Origin: Arthrobacter sp. ISL-95
Lineage (GTDB): Bacteria > Actinomycetota > Actinomycetes > Actinomycetales > Micrococcaceae
Length of the DNA: 64,000 bases
NCBI RefSeq assembly: GCF_018613695.1
Contig: NZ_JAGGPR010000003.1
Location: 124,001 to 188,000 of the forward strand
Reading direction: 5' to 3'
A program made the position numbers and the translations under genes. Shown here in pieces: positions 9,711-21,168 of the stretch; the stretch's first letter is position 1, and every line of letters starts with the position of its first letter. Below the pieces are notes generated by a model, which was not told the DNA's origin, ran no database searches, and saw only the letters and a program-made list of their open reading frames with translations.

Positions 9711-10477
9711 ATGAGATCGTTCCGGACAAAATCGCGTGCCGAGTGCACGTTTCCGCAGCGCCATTTGCTGCGCAGATGGCGGACCGCCAGTTATCAAAGG
9801 GGTTGGCGGTTCCGCGCTGATTGGTTCCTGCCGGAAGTCCGGAAAGTCGTCGTTTCCCTGGCCAGCGACGCGGTAGTCCCGGCCCCTGCAGCAAAATTGC
9901 TGGGAGCTGCCCGCGCCAGGAATGGCGTCAGCATCAGAGAGACCTTGAACGATTTCCGCGCCTTGTTCACAGCAGCGGAGCAGGCCCTTGACGTCGAGGC
10001 ACTCCTATCAATCGCGGAAGGCTGGGCCGAGGGAGCGGAAACCGCTCCCACCATTCCTGTACCGACGTCTACACGGGGCTGGCCACCCAAGCCCACTTTC
10101 AGCGACGGATCCATGAGGTATCCGCGTTCTGTGCGGAGAGGCCGGGGCTGTATGCGCTGGCGATCATTTCGCTACCCCGGCCCCGTAACAACCGCAGCCA
10201 CTGCTGGACACTGTTGGCGCGTCTTGGGGACGTCGTCGAGGGTGAGCTGCAAGGAGCCGGAGCCACGGCAATGTACCAAAATTCGGCCATCCACGTACTC
10301 TTTCCCGTCAGCCAGAGCAGTCTGTCCCGGCTGGTGGATTGCAAGGGAGCTTTGGAAGCCCTCGGTGAGGGCCGCTTATGCCCTGCCCGTATAAAGTTCC
10401 ACCCGCTTTCCGGGGCTGCGGCCTTGGCTAGTGTTAGCCGGATTCGCCGAAGCAAATACAGGCACCGCTCGCACTAA
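9711..10477 (+). pseudogene. GGDEF-like (probably catalytically dead) regulatory protein, frameshifted
   Basis: The first frame (ATG at 9711) contains DWFLPEVRKVVVSLASDAVV and LLGAARARNGVSIRETLNDF, a helical N-terminal module that precedes GGDEF-like domains in actinobacterial proteins I recall. Near 10065 similarity moves to the frame two bases over: DVYTGLATQAHFQRRIHEV, which matches the D-x-LTGL-x-N-R-x-x-F opening of GGDEF domains, then YALAIISLPRPR, LLARLGDVVEGELQG and an end at 10477. No GGDEF/GGEEF active-site signature is visible, so cyclase activity is unlikely even if repaired. It is divergent from the sigma-factor fusion, suggesting a shared regulatory role. The family assignment is moderate to weak. 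Confidence 0.5.
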
Positions 10478-10565
10478 AAAGGCGATCGGGAAACGCCCTT
10501 CGGGGTAAGACGGCGGCGAGGGCCCCGGCACGTGGTGCAGGCCCGACGTCGCTGTCCATCAGTCC

Positions 10566-10604
10566 CGGCTCGCGCTGGCATGGTTACAGGGCCAGCGCGA
10601 GCCG
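10566..10604. terminator. GC-rich hairpin, possible terminator of the GGDEF-like gene
   Basis: CGGCTCGCGCTGGC at 10566-10579 pairs perfectly with 10591-10604 across an 11-nt loop. It lies 89 bp after the end of the frameshifted gene and 115 bp before the next start. No run of T follows, so efficient intrinsic termination is not certain. The rest of the 10478-10718 gap shows no gene. Confidence 0.5.
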
Positions 10605-10718
10605 ATCCAAGGTAATGGAGCCTCAGTTCGGCCGGATTCCGGGAATGCCCACACCCGGCGCATAGTTGAGGCAAGTGCAACCGACGCGAACTGACGCGAA
10701 GACCAGCCAAGGAGAACC

Positions 10719-11546
10719 ATGAGCTCGCCCACCACCGCAACCGACGCCCAGCTCGCCCGTTGGGAGCGGTTCCGTGCAGGCAGGCATTCGGCCCTTGCCA
10801 CGGAGCATGGATGGTTGACGCTCACCTCTTTCCAGTGGCTTGAGTCCGAACCCTCCGGGCTTGAACTTGTTCCGGGCCTCTGGTCCACCGACGGCACCAC
10901 GGCGTTCCTCACGGCGAGCGCTGCGGATGGACTGACCTTGGTGGAAACAGGTCAGGGAGTAGGGGAGACCATCACGGCGACGCTGCAGGACGAAGAGTCG
11001 CTCATGTGGGTGCAATTTGGAGGCGACGACGGCAAGCAAGTTGTGGTGGAACTTGCCATGCGTGCGGACAAGTACGCCGTCCGCACCCGAGATAACAGCT
11101 CACCCGTGTTGACCGGGTTCAAGGGCGTCCCCACGTACGAGTACAACCCCGGCTGGGTTATCCAAGGGCGGTTTGAAGCTTACGCTGAGCCCGTGGACGT
11201 ACCCATCGGCACGGCGAATCCTCTGGTGGATGGCGTCCATCGGTCAGTGGGCGAGGTGGTGTTTCGGGTACCGGGTGTTCCCCACGAGATCCGGCTGCAC
11301 GCGGAAGAGGAGAAACTGGGTGCGCTCAACGTGACCTTCCATGATGAAAGCAACGGAGAGACCACAGATGACTGGCGCAAGGTCTTCATTCCCCGGCCTC
11401 GCCCCGACGGCTCCGTGGTCATCGACTTCAACCGTGCCATCAACTACCCCAGTGCCTTCACTCCCTATGGGACCTGCCCCATGCCTGTCCGTGGCAATTC
11501 GCTGGACGTGCGGGTGGAGGCCGGGGAGAAGCTCCCCTGGGGTTGA
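10719..11546 (+). CDS. DUF1684 family protein
   Basis: A 275-residue soluble protein with an AAGGAG ribosome binding site. Family hallmarks are LARWERFRAGRHSALATEHGW near the N terminus, GWLTLTSFQWLE, and the C-terminal FNRAINYPSAFTPYGTCP (about residues 236-253) with its conserved FTPYxTCP. DUF1684 proteins are widespread in bacteria and haloarchaea. Their biochemical role is not established as far as I know. It is monocistronic; the next gene converges on it. Confidence 0.85.
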   Translation: MSSPTTATDAQLARWERFRAGRHSALATEHGWLTLTSFQWLESEPSGLELVPGLWSTDGTTAFLTASAADGLTLVETGQGVGETITATLQDEESLMWVQFGGDDGKQVVVELAMRADKYAVRTRDNSSPVLTGFKGVPTYEYNPGWVIQGRFEAYAEPVDVPIGTANPLVDGVHRSVGEVVFRVPGVPHEIRLHAEEEKLGALNVTFHDESNGETTDDWRKVFIPRPRPDGSVVIDFNRAINYPSAFTPYGTCPMPVRGNSLDVRVEAGEKLPWG

Positions 11547-11559
11547 GAGGAGAGCTGGC

Positions 11560-12789
11560 CTAGGTGATGGCTGAAACTCCTGTCACGGCACGGCCGACGA
11601 TCAGCGAATTGATTTCGTAAGAGCCCTCGTAGGTGTAGATTGCCTCGGCGTCGGCGAAGATCTTAGCTATGCGGTAGTCGGTGACGATTCCGTTGCCGCC
11701 AAGGATGGAACGGCCCAAGGCCACGGTTTCGCGCATCCTGGCGCTGCAGTAGGCCTTTGCGAGCGCTACCTGTGCCATTTGGGCTCCACCGTGTCGCGTT
11801 CCCTGAGCGTCGGTGAAAATGTCCTCTTGCAGTTGCGCTATGCGAACCATCATTCCCATACTGGCCACCGCGTTGCCGAGCATGTCCACCAGGTGTTGTT
11901 GGATGAGCTGGAACTTGGCCAGTGGCTTACCGAACTGCATGCGCTCGACGGCATACTGGCGGGCGACGTCGAAAGCTGCCAGTTGCTGGCCCACGGCTTG
12001 CCAGGCCACCATGATCCGTGAGCCGCGGAGGAGGTGGTTGGTGTCCACGAAGCTGCTGATGCCGGCGAAGCGGTCTGTTTCTGCTACCTCGACGTTTTCG
12101 AAGACGATGTCTGCGTTCTGCACCGTGCGCAGGGCAATCTTGTTCTCGATGCGGCTGCGGGTGATGCCCGGCAGGGTTGCGTCAACAATGAAGGCCCGCA
12201 CCGCACCGTCGGCCTCGTCCTTGGCCCACACCAGCATGTAGTCGCAGAACGTCCCGTTGCCAATCCAGCGTTTGGCGCCGTTGATCACCCAGTAATCGCC
12301 GCCGTCGGAATCCGGCCGTTCGACACGGCGGGCGGTGGTTTCCATGCCGCCGGCGACGTCGGACCCGTGGTTCGGTTCTGTGAGCGCGAAGGCTCCGGTG
12401 GTGCGGAGGTTGGACGCGTCGTCGAGGTAGCGGTCCTGTTGCTGATCGCTGCCGAAGTCGTACAGCGATTCGACGAAGAGGTCGTGGTGGACCATGAAGA
12501 ACGTGGCGATCGAGGTGTCAACGCGTGTCATTTCGGCGATCACAAGCCCGGCAAACAGGTGCGTGTACCCACGCTGGGCGGGAGCGCTGAGCCGGAGGGC
12601 CGCGAGCTTGGGGAGGATGTGCTCCGGGAACTCCGCCTTCTCCCACCATTGACCGGCGTACGGGGCGATCTCAGTAGCGAGGAATGCCCGTAGTTCGTTG
12701 AGTTTCCGTTGTTCTTGGACGCTGAGCAGGGATTCGAAGTCGAAGAAGTCGGCAGTGGGAAGGTCCGCGCCGCTGTCATCGCCCATCAT
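11560..12789 (-). CDS. Acyl-CoA dehydrogenase (glutaryl-CoA dehydrogenase-like)
   Basis: A 409-residue FAD enzyme that desaturates acyl-CoA esters at C2-C3. It has [20 protein letters not shown] (flavin site), [36 protein letters not shown], and [10 protein letters not shown] near the C terminus, where the Glu is at the position of the catalytic base in glutaryl-CoA dehydrogenases and long-chain homologues. The start codon overlaps the SDR stop (ATGA), so the two are translationally coupled. With the upstream SDR this suggests oxidation of a branched or dicarboxylic acyl-CoA. The exact substrate is unknown. Confidence 0.93.
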   Translation of the reverse strand: MMGDDSGADLPTADFFDFESLLSVQEQRKLNELRAFLATEIAPYAGQWWEKAEFPEHILPKLAALRLSAPAQRGYTHLFAGLVIAEMTRVDTSIATFFMVHHDLFVESLYDFGSDQQQDRYLDDASNLRTTGAFALTEPNHGSDVAGGMETTARRVERPDSDGGDYWVINGAKRWIGNGTFCDYMLVWAKDEADGAVRAFIVDATLPGITRSRIENKIALRTVQNADIVFENVEVAETDRFAGISSFVDTNHLLRGSRIMVAWQAVGQQLAAFDVARQYAVERMQFGKPLAKFQLIQQHLVDMLGNAVASMGMMVRIAQLQEDIFTDAQGTRHGGAQMAQVALAKAYCSARMRETVALGRSILGGNGIVTDYRIAKIFADAEAIYTYEGSYEINSLIVGRAVTGVSAIT

Positions 12790-13583
12790 TTGAGCCCCAT
12801 GCGGATGGCGCCATCGAGCCGGATGGTTTCCCCGTTGAGCATGGCGTTTTCCACGATGTGGGCTGCCAGGTTTGCGTACTCCGCGGCCCGGCCAAGACGT
12901 GCGGGGTGCGGAACCTGTTGTCCAAGGGAATCCTGGGCTGACTGAGGCAGCCCGGCCATCATGGGCGTTTCGAAGATGCCGGGCGCGATGGTGGTTACCC
13001 TGATCAATGAACGGGCGAACTCGCGTGCCAGGGGCAGTGTCATGGCTGCTACGGCCCCTTTTGATGCGGCGTAGGCGGGCTGGCCGATTTGGCCTTCGAA
13101 GGCGGCGACGGATGCGGTGTTGATGATGACGCCGCGTTCGGGCCCACCCAGTTCCGTGGTGACGGGTTCGGTTTCGGCCATGGCTGCGGCGGCCAACCGG
13201 ATTACGTTGAAGGTGCCCACGAGGTTGATTTGAATGACTTTGTTGAAGTTCTCCAGCGGCAGGACGCCGTCGCGGCCCAGGACTTTCCCGGGTGTTGCGA
13301 TGCCTGCGCAGTTGACCAGGATCCTGAGCGGCCCCATGGAGGTGGCGGCGTCAACGGCGGCTTGGACTTGGGATTCGTTGGTGACGTCTGCGGGTGCAAA
13401 GACTGCCCGCGCCCCCGTACCTGTGTCCAGGGCGTTCAGCTCGGCCGCGTAGGACTCCCCTGCCGATTGCGGGAGATCCACCAACACCACCGAGGCTCCG
13501 GCGTCGAACAAGCGCTTCGCAGTAGCAGCCCCGAGTCCTGATGCCCCGCCGGTTACCAGCGCCACTGTGCCGTTGATGTCCAT
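12786..13583 (-). CDS. SDR family 3-hydroxyacyl-CoA dehydrogenase-type oxidoreductase
   Basis: A 265-residue NAD(P)-dependent dehydrogenase. It has TGGASGLG (residues 11-18) for the dinucleotide, NCAG, a catalytic Ser in [12 protein letters not shown], and YAASKGA with the Tyr/Lys pair. [13 protein letters not shown] and the C-terminal RLDGAIRM resemble 17-beta-hydroxysteroid dehydrogenase type 10 / 3-hydroxy-2-methylbutyryl-CoA dehydrogenases. It is the first gene of a two-gene minus-strand operon with the acyl-CoA dehydrogenase, which fits beta-oxidation. The ATG at 13583 is preceded by AGGAGG. Confidence 0.93.
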   Translation of the reverse strand: MDINGTVALVTGGASGLGAATAKRLFDAGASVVLVDLPQSAGESYAAELNALDTGTGARAVFAPADVTNESQVQAAVDAATSMGPLRILVNCAGIATPGKVLGRDGVLPLENFNKVIQINLVGTFNVIRLAAAAMAETEPVTTELGGPERGVIINTASVAAFEGQIGQPAYAASKGAVAAMTLPLAREFARSLIRVTTIAPGIFETPMMAGLPQSAQDSLGQQVPHPARLGRAAEYANLAAHIVENAMLNGETIRLDGAIRMGLK

Positions 13584-13707
13584 TCATCCTCCTTGATGCA
13601 GACCCAAATCCGTTAATGAATGTTAACTGGAATTGTGGTCCAGCGCACGCCCAGCGCACACTGCCCGGCCTGCCGGGCTAATTCCCCGGCCCCGCTAGGC
13701 TGATGAC

Positions 13708-14871
13708 ATGTCCAGCCAGATCGAGCCAGCCGGGACGCCGGCACCCTCCACAGACGCCACAGAGTGGGCAGCGCGCGCCAATCAGGCGGCCCGGTCCGTG
13801 ACCCGGAGCTTCGGCAGACGTTTACTCTTCCTGCCCGGTACCCATATCGCCGCCGTGAGCCTGCCCAGCAACACCATGAAGAGCCTCTCCGGCCCTTGGC
13901 ATTACTGGTGGCAAGCGCACTACGTCGACTGTTTGGTGGATGCGGGCCGTCGCGAACTGGCCACAAAAACAAAGTTCGACGGCGACTCCCGCCCGAGCGC
14001 CGGAAGGCTGGCTTCGCGGCTGGTCACTACCATCCGTTTGCGGAATCTGCTGCGATTCGTGAACGACTACTACGACGACATGGCGTGGCTGGCCCTCGCC
14101 ACACTGCGCTTGGAGAAGCTCGCGGAGGAGACCAAAAAGCCGGGTCGCCGGCGCAACGCCTATGTTCGCAAGAGCCTGACACTGCAGTTCGATTCGGCCT
14201 CCACGGACGATTTTGGTGGCGGCACCTTCTGGAGCACCAAACGGGACTTCAAGAACACGCCTGCCACCGCCCCGGTGGCCCTGTACTACGCGCGGACCGG
14301 CCACACAGAGCGTGCCCAGCAGTTGGTGAATTGGCTCAACAGCAAGCTCCTCCACCCGGAACGAGGCGTCTATCAGGACGGCGTCCGGATCAGTCATGGC
14401 GAACTGGTGGTGGATCAGGCCGTTTACACCTACAACCAAGGCCCGGTCCTGGGCGCGTTGCTGGAACTGGGCGGCGAGGACAATCTGAGCAGGGCCGCCC
14501 TGTTGGTGGACGCCGCGAAACGAGAGCTCACGCTTCCCGGCACGCAGGTCATCCGAGGCGACGGCACGGGTGATGGCGGGCTCTTTACCGGCATCCTGCT
14601 CCGTTATCTGGCACTGGCTGCCCGTGAAACCAGGCTTCCGGCCACAACCCGGGACACAGCCAGATCCTTGGTTCGCAGCACGGCAGAAGCGTTCTGGACA
14701 GGCCGCCGCGCGGACCCGGGCCCCGGCAATGCCCGCAAGGGCGCCCCTGCGATCGTATTCTCGTTCGACCCCCAGCGGCCAGCAGGCGAAACTTATCCGG
14801 AGGGGGCCGCCGTCGAGCTTTCCACGCAGCTTCAAGCCTGGATGGCGTTGGAAGCCGCGGCCACGCTCTAG
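13708..14871 (+). CDS. Glycoside hydrolase family 76 (endo-alpha-1,6-mannanase-like)
   Basis: A 387-residue (alpha/alpha)6-barrel enzyme. The adjacent catalytic aspartates are visible in NDYYDDMAWLALA (about residues 118-130), followed by GGGTFWSTKRDFKNTPATAP and VYTYNQGPVLGALLEL, all GH76 signatures. Family members cleave alpha-1,6-mannan backbones. There is no signal peptide, so it probably acts inside the cell or on imported oligosaccharides; that is inference. Its stop overlaps the convergent YdeI-like gene by 4 bp. Confidence 0.88.
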   Translation: MSSQIEPAGTPAPSTDATEWAARANQAARSVTRSFGRRLLFLPGTHIAAVSLPSNTMKSLSGPWHYWWQAHYVDCLVDAGRRELATKTKFDGDSRPSAGRLASRLVTTIRLRNLLRFVNDYYDDMAWLALATLRLEKLAEETKKPGRRRNAYVRKSLTLQFDSASTDDFGGGTFWSTKRDFKNTPATAPVALYYARTGHTERAQQLVNWLNSKLLHPERGVYQDGVRISHGELVVDQAVYTYNQGPVLGALLELGGEDNLSRAALLVDAAKRELTLPGTQVIRGDGTGDGGLFTGILLRYLALAARETRLPATTRDTARSLVRSTAEAFWTGRRADPGPGNARKGAPAIVFSFDPQRPAGETYPEGAAVELSTQLQAWMALEAAATL

Positions 14872-15467
14872 CTGCCGGCCGGACGTTTCCGTTGCGGGTA
14901 CGGGGCTTCGTGGCGGGCGAGCATCTCCACGAATCCTTCGATCTTGCGCGCCCGGGTCTCGGCCCGCTTAACCCCGTTGGTGCGGTGAATGAGGGCGAAG
15001 CGGTTCTGGGACGTCAGGACGTCGAACATCGCCTGGGCCTCCGGGACTGTGGCGATGGCAGCCGCGAGATCGTCCGGAACCACGGAATCGGCCGGGCCCG
15101 CGTATGCGGCTTCCCAACGTCCATCGGCTTTCGCGGCCTCAACGGCGGCACGCCCGGCGTCGGTCATTTTGCCCTCGGATTCGAGCCGCGCAATGTGCCC
15201 TACATTGCGCGCTGACCAGATGCTCTTGCGGCCCCGTGGCGTCATACGCTGCATGTAGCTTTCGTCGTCGCGGCTCTCCGCCTGTCCGTCGATCCAGCCG
15301 AAGCACAGGGCTTCGTCCAAAGCGGCGTCGTAGTCCAAATCCGTGACAGTGCCGCCCTTCTTGTGCAGGATCAGCCACACGCCGGGGCTCGCTGCGGCAT
15401 TCGCCGACAGCCAGGCGCGCCATGCGGGGCCGTCTTTGACGAGAAGTTCCTCAAGTTCAATGGGCAT
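14868..15467 (-). CDS. YdeI/OmpD-associated family protein
   Basis: A 199-residue cytosolic protein. Conserved blocks are ALDEALCFGWIDGQ (about residues 50-63), RMTPRGRKSIWSARN and HIARLESEGKMTDAGR, as in YdeI/OmdA-type bacteriocin-protection proteins whose mechanism is unclear. The C-terminal half (FDVLTSQNRFALIHRTNGVK) matches the DUF1905/OmdA-like tail. The ATG at 15467 (MPIELEELL) is preferred; the frame upstream is open but overlaps the divergent gene's leader. Not in an operon. Confidence 0.85.
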   Translation of the reverse strand: MPIELEELLVKDGPAWRAWLSANAAASPGVWLILHKKGGTVTDLDYDAALDEALCFGWIDGQAESRDDESYMQRMTPRGRKSIWSARNVGHIARLESEGKMTDAGRAAVEAAKADGRWEAAYAGPADSVVPDDLAAAIATVPEAQAMFDVLTSQNRFALIHRTNGVKRAETRARKIEGFVEMLARHEAPYPQRKRPAGS

Positions 15468-15567
15468 GGGTTCATTGTGCTGTGAAACGCTCGGTCCCCG
15501 CCGAGGCCACGCGGCATAAGGTGGAACAGGACGTCCCCGTACCGATCGGACCCACTCAGGAGGACCA

Positions 15568-16281
15568 ATGTTGCGAGCCCGCCCCACCCACTACACCTCA
15601 CACCCCGAGCAGTGGGCCACGCTGCTGATGGCACTCGGGTTGGTGAAAACTGTGGACGACGGCGACTGGTGGGAGTTCGACGCCGGTTCGGGTCGTCTTG
15701 CGGTGGGCTCAGTAGTCCACGGTCACCCCTTGGACGGTTCTACGGTTTTCAGTGTGGAGGTAGGTGACCTTCAGGAGTTCGCGCGCCGCACCGAGGAAGC
15801 CGGCACCCAGGCAGAACTCCACGAGTCACCGTCCGGGACCACCGTGCAGATCTCCACCGACGACGGCTTCGAGTTCTTCGCTTTCCCAGCACAACGTGCA
15901 GCGGATGGCACTTGGGCTACATCAAACGAGGCCGAGCCGGCACTGACGGTGGTGGCTACGTGGGTCAGCCCCTTTGTAAGCCTTGCCGCAACCGCCCTGC
16001 GGAACATTGGCGCCAGGCCGCGTTCAGAGGACGACGAGTCAGCCACCTTCACCACCAAGAACGGCGGAATCCTTCACGTCATCCACGGTGCGGACGCCTC
16101 CAACGGCGACCTCGCGTTTGAGTATGACGGCGATCTGGAACCCCTGCTGGCTGGCCTCAAGACTGCCGACGTTGAGGCCAGGATCAGCGAGGACGTCCTG
16201 TACGTCGCCAACCCGGACGCTGTGAGCGGCGCGGCACCGGCGTCGATCGCCATAGAGAAAGTTGCTGGTTCCCGCCCGTAA
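15568..16281 (+). CDS. VOC (glyoxalase/bleomycin-resistance-like) family protein
   Basis: A 237-residue protein made of two related halves, each with the beta-alpha-beta-beta-beta pattern of the vicinal oxygen chelate fold (first half ending FEFFAFPAQ, second half starting LTVVATWVSPF). The AGGAGG ribosome binding site is 7 nt before the ATG. Metal-binding residues are not obvious, so it may be a binding or resistance protein rather than an enzyme. Single gene divergent from the YdeI-like gene. Confidence 0.7.
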   Translation: MLRARPTHYTSHPEQWATLLMALGLVKTVDDGDWWEFDAGSGRLAVGSVVHGHPLDGSTVFSVEVGDLQEFARRTEEAGTQAELHESPSGTTVQISTDDGFEFFAFPAQRAADGTWATSNEAEPALTVVATWVSPFVSLAATALRNIGARPRSEDDESATFTTKNGGILHVIHGADASNGDLAFEYDGDLEPLLAGLKTADVEARISEDVLYVANPDAVSGAAPASIAIEKVAGSRP

Positions 16282-16358
16282 TACAGCCGAGAGCGTAACC
16301 CCGCAGCCACGGCAGCGCCACCAAGGAAGTTCGGCGGGTGATGCGGTAGAACTTAACC

Positions 16359-16898
16359 ATGAGCGTACGTACACCCGACCCGTATCCAGGCTGGCTTTCA
16401 GATGAAGACCTCTTCGAAGCCCGCGGCCGACTCCCCATGGTCTATGTGGAGGCCGTTCCGGTCAGGCTGGATCCGCTCGGCTATGTGAATGAAGTTGGCA
16501 CGCTCCTGCAGGGCGACGCCGACGGCAACATGGTGCGCTACCTCGTCTCCGGCCGCGTTCTTTACCGCGAGACCATCCGCGCAGCGCTCCTGCGGCACAT
16601 GGAAAAGGATCTCGGTCCCCTGGCCTTCCCGCAGCTGCCCATCAGCCCCGTGCCCTTCACAGTGGCCGAATACTTCCCTGCACCGTCGCAGACCGGCTTC
16701 ACCGACGACCGGCAGCATGCCGTCTCGCTGGCCTACATCATTCCCGTGACCGGCGAATGTGAGCCCCGCCAGGACGCCCTGGAACTCACATGGATGACGC
16801 CCCAAGAGGTGCTGAGCGAGAACGTGCAGCAGGAATTTGACGGCGGCCGTGGGAACCTCGTCCGGCAGGCACTGGCTTTCTCGGGCATCGTTCTCTAG
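16359..16898 (+). CDS. DUF4916 / Nudix-like protein with degenerate Nudix box
   Basis: A 179-residue protein beginning MSVRTPDPYPGWLSDEDL, as in actinobacterial DUF4916 proteins placed in the Nudix fold. At the Nudix-box position the sequence reads GRVLYRETIRAALLRHMEKD. The helix is kept, but the RE and EE metal ligands of the REUXEEXGU motif are replaced by RH and KD. Loss of hydrolase activity, or a changed function, is likely but inferred. The C terminus has WMTPQEVL, common in Nudix proteins. Confidence 0.75.
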   Translation: MSVRTPDPYPGWLSDEDLFEARGRLPMVYVEAVPVRLDPLGYVNEVGTLLQGDADGNMVRYLVSGRVLYRETIRAALLRHMEKDLGPLAFPQLPISPVPFTVAEYFPAPSQTGFTDDRQHAVSLAYIIPVTGECEPRQDALELTWMTPQEVLSENVQQEFDGGRGNLVRQALAFSGIVL

Positions 16899-16971
16899 CG
16901 GGTCCCGGCCCCCGCGCCGGCTGGTCTTTGTAGACTGGACGGCGGACCCCACGAGAACCAAAGGACTTCCG

Positions 16972-17964
16972 ATGACTCACAGCCCAGCCACACAGCAGTA
17001 CAGAGAAAAGCAGGCTGGGGACCTGCAGCCCGGGGATTTTGTGTTCCCGCCCGGGGACGGACCGGCCGAGGAAATCGCCGTCGTTGAGGTGCAGAACGAT
17101 GATTACGGCGTTGCCGCTTTGCTGCTGGTGACAATGGTCGACGGCGGCACGGTGCGGATCGCTGTCGGGTCCAGCGTTCCTGTGGGTGACGGAGCTCCTG
17201 TGGTCGCTTCGGAGGGTCCCGCCTCCGAGTCCGGCACCTCAGACTCCAGCACCTCCACAGAAGGCGACGCCGAAGCACACGCCGGACCCGCCGTCGTCGT
17301 ACCTCCCCGCCCGGAGACGCCGCCCACACATACGGGCCCCACTGCCGAGGAGCTTGCCCTCATTCCCGAGCCCGACGGCACGCCCGAAGCCGTGGTCCGC
17401 GCCGCGGCCGCCAACCACAAGGGCAAGAACGGCGTGCAGGTCTTGGCGGAACGGCTGGCGAAAGGCATTAATACCAAGTCAGGAAGCTGCCTCCGGGACC
17501 TCAGCGATCTTGCCTTCGATCTGTGCATCGTGCTGCGCGATCCGGACCACGCCCTGGCCGTGGCCGATCTTCTGAATGTGCTGCCCTTTGACGGCAACCT
17601 GGACCGTTGGGCCTCGATCGAACGGGCGCTGGCGCTGTCCAGTTTCATCTGCCGCGAAGCCGGACAAGCCGAGCGCGCCGCGGTCTACGAAAAATTGCTG
17701 CGTGCGCCCGAGTCCCAGGAAGAGGACCCGTTCAAAGCCCGGATCAACGCCCGCGTGCGACAACGCTCACTCAACGAACCCAACCTTTATGACAAGGAAA
17801 TCTTCCGCGCGATCGACAACGGGAACCACGAGGCAGAGCGCGAATGGCGGTTCCTCCGGCTCGAAGCACTGATGTTCCTGCGCGCCCACGGCGGCTCCAA
17901 GACCATCGGCGAGGACGAGCTGGCCCGGCGGATTGCCAACGAACTTGAGTCGGTACGCGCCTAG
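16972..17964 (+). CDS. Hypothetical protein with acidic linker and helical C-terminal domain
   Basis: A 330-residue protein. Residues 1-70 look like a small beta barrel (LQPGDFVFPPG...). Residues 70-130 are a Ser/Thr/Glu/Pro-rich linker. Residues 130-330 are alpha-helical with repeat-like hairpins (VLAERLAKGINTKSGSCLRD, HALAVADLLNVLPFD, ERAAVYEKLLRAPESQEEDP). I recognise no catalytic motif; the helical part could be TPR-like. The ATG at 16972 lies 73 bp after the preceding stop with a weak ribosome binding site. The upstream open frame overlaps the Nudix-like gene, so the shorter start is preferred. Confidence 0.75.
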   Translation: MTHSPATQQYREKQAGDLQPGDFVFPPGDGPAEEIAVVEVQNDDYGVAALLLVTMVDGGTVRIAVGSSVPVGDGAPVVASEGPASESGTSDSSTSTEGDAEAHAGPAVVVPPRPETPPTHTGPTAEELALIPEPDGTPEAVVRAAAANHKGKNGVQVLAERLAKGINTKSGSCLRDLSDLAFDLCIVLRDPDHALAVADLLNVLPFDGNLDRWASIERALALSSFICREAGQAERAAVYEKLLRAPESQEEDPFKARINARVRQRSLNEPNLYDKEIFRAIDNGNHEAEREWRFLRLEALMFLRAHGGSKTIGEDELARRIANELESVRA

Positions 17965-18037
17965 CTTTACCATTCCGGCTAATTTCGGGAAGATCAAGAC
18001 CTGTTATGTGGGCGCCAACGGCGGTAGATTCGGGGCC

Positions 18038-20130
<2,093 letters not shown>

Positions 20131-20141
20131 CCCTCCGCGTC

Positions 20142-20210
20142 GAGTTCGCCGGAAGCGTGCGTGTTCGTGCGGAAACTTCCGGCGAACTCACACGTTTCCG
20201 GCGAACTCGG
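20142..20210. repeat. Inverted/direct repeat between tgt and the transporter (likely bidirectional terminator)
   Basis: GAGTTCGCCGGAAG at 20142-20155 pairs perfectly with CTTCCGGCGAACTC at 20176-20189 over a 20-nt loop. A third copy of the right arm, TTTCCGGCGAACTC, follows at 20195-20208, about 20 bp further on. The position between two convergent stops suggests transcription termination in both directions, though neither side has a T tract. Two alternative hairpins are possible because of the third copy. Confidence 0.6.
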
Positions 20211-20226
20211 CCAATTGCCCGAGGGC

Positions 20227-20937
20227 TTAGGCTGCGACTACCCCGTAGCTGGGCTCGCGCTTCTTGATCCAGCCGACCACCAGCACGGTGATCGGGACGA
20301 ACAGGAATTCCACGGCGGTCTTGTAGACGAAGCCCACCAGGACGTAGTTCAGGAACGAGCCCGCGTCCGTGATGCCAATGACCGATGCTGCGATGCTGCA
20401 GAAGATCAGGGTGTCCACGAATTCGCCCACCACGGACGAGCCCATGAGGCGTGCCCACAGGGATTTCTCCCCCGTACGGGCCTTCATCTTCACGAGGATC
20501 CAGGAGTTGATGGTCTGTCCGGCAAGGAAAGCCAGCAGCGAGGCGAGAACGATCTGCGGCACGGGCCCAAGTGCGCCTTCAATAGCCGCTTGCTTGGCGG
20601 TGCCGTACTCGTCATTGAAGCCGGGCAGCACGATGATGATCCAGTAGCAGAGCGAGGCGAACACCGAGAGCGCGAACGAGGTGATGATCGCTTTGCGGGC
20701 AACTTTGAAGCCGTAGACCTCGCTCATCACGTCGCCCAGAATGTAGGCGATGGGAAAGAGGAAGAACCCGCCGTCAGTGATGACCGGTCCGAGCACCACG
20801 CCTTTGGAGGCGCCGATGTTGGACAGGATCAGCACCACGGCCATGATGGCCAGCATGATGCCGAAATACGGGGAGCCGATCGACGCGAAGCGCGGCGCGG
20901 GCTTGCTCAAGGTACTGGAGCCTGAGGGCGAGGGCAT
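20227..20937 (-). CDS. Queuosine precursor transporter (QPTR / YhhQ / DUF165 family)
   Basis: A 236-residue protein with six or seven membrane helices, including LAIMAVVLILSNIGASKGVV, GGFFLFPIAYILGDVMSEVY (the family signature with Gly-Asp) and FIDT-like GEFVDTLIFCSIA. YhhQ-type proteins import preQ0, preQ1 or queuine. Convergence with tgt on the opposite strand, and the absence of any queCDEF gene here, suggest that this organism salvages 7-deazaguanines. The start at 20937 follows a 300-bp gap shared with the divergent TetR operon. Confidence 0.93.
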   Translation of the reverse strand: MPSPSGSSTLSKPAPRFASIGSPYFGIMLAIMAVVLILSNIGASKGVVLGPVITDGGFFLFPIAYILGDVMSEVYGFKVARKAIITSFALSVFASLCYWIIIVLPGFNDEYGTAKQAAIEGALGPVPQIVLASLLAFLAGQTINSWILVKMKARTGEKSLWARLMGSSVVGEFVDTLIFCSIAASVIGITDAGSFLNYVLVGFVYKTAVEFLFVPITVLVVGWIKKREPSYGVVAA

Positions 20938-21055
20938 GGGTCATCCATTTCGTAGTGGTTCGCGCAGGCCCCGTCGGTGTGGTGCCCGGCTGTATTAGCA
21001 CTGTGGTTGGTGGGGCATCCGGCCCGGCACCGGTTCCATTCTCCCACCTGCACAC

Positions 21056-21141
21056 GCTCTCTCACATCCCGCGCCCTTTTGAGCAGCCCTCTCTCACATC
21101 CCGCGCCCTTTTGAGCAGCCCCCTCTCACATCTCGCGTGCT
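21056..21141. repeat. 32-bp-period intergenic repeat, locus B (2.5 copies)
   Basis: The core TCTCTCACATCCCGCGCCC starts at 21058 and recurs at 21090. A shortened third copy has its TCTCAC at 21124, again 32 bp on. Units are nearly identical, including the TTTTGAGCAG spacer. The array lies between the divergent transporter and TetR genes, upstream of the TetR promoter. Spacers are not unique, so this is not CRISPR. Its complement matches the cores at loci A, C, D and E. Confidence 0.85.
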
Positions 21142-21168
21142 TGAACTAAACCCTTCTTCACGTGGATT

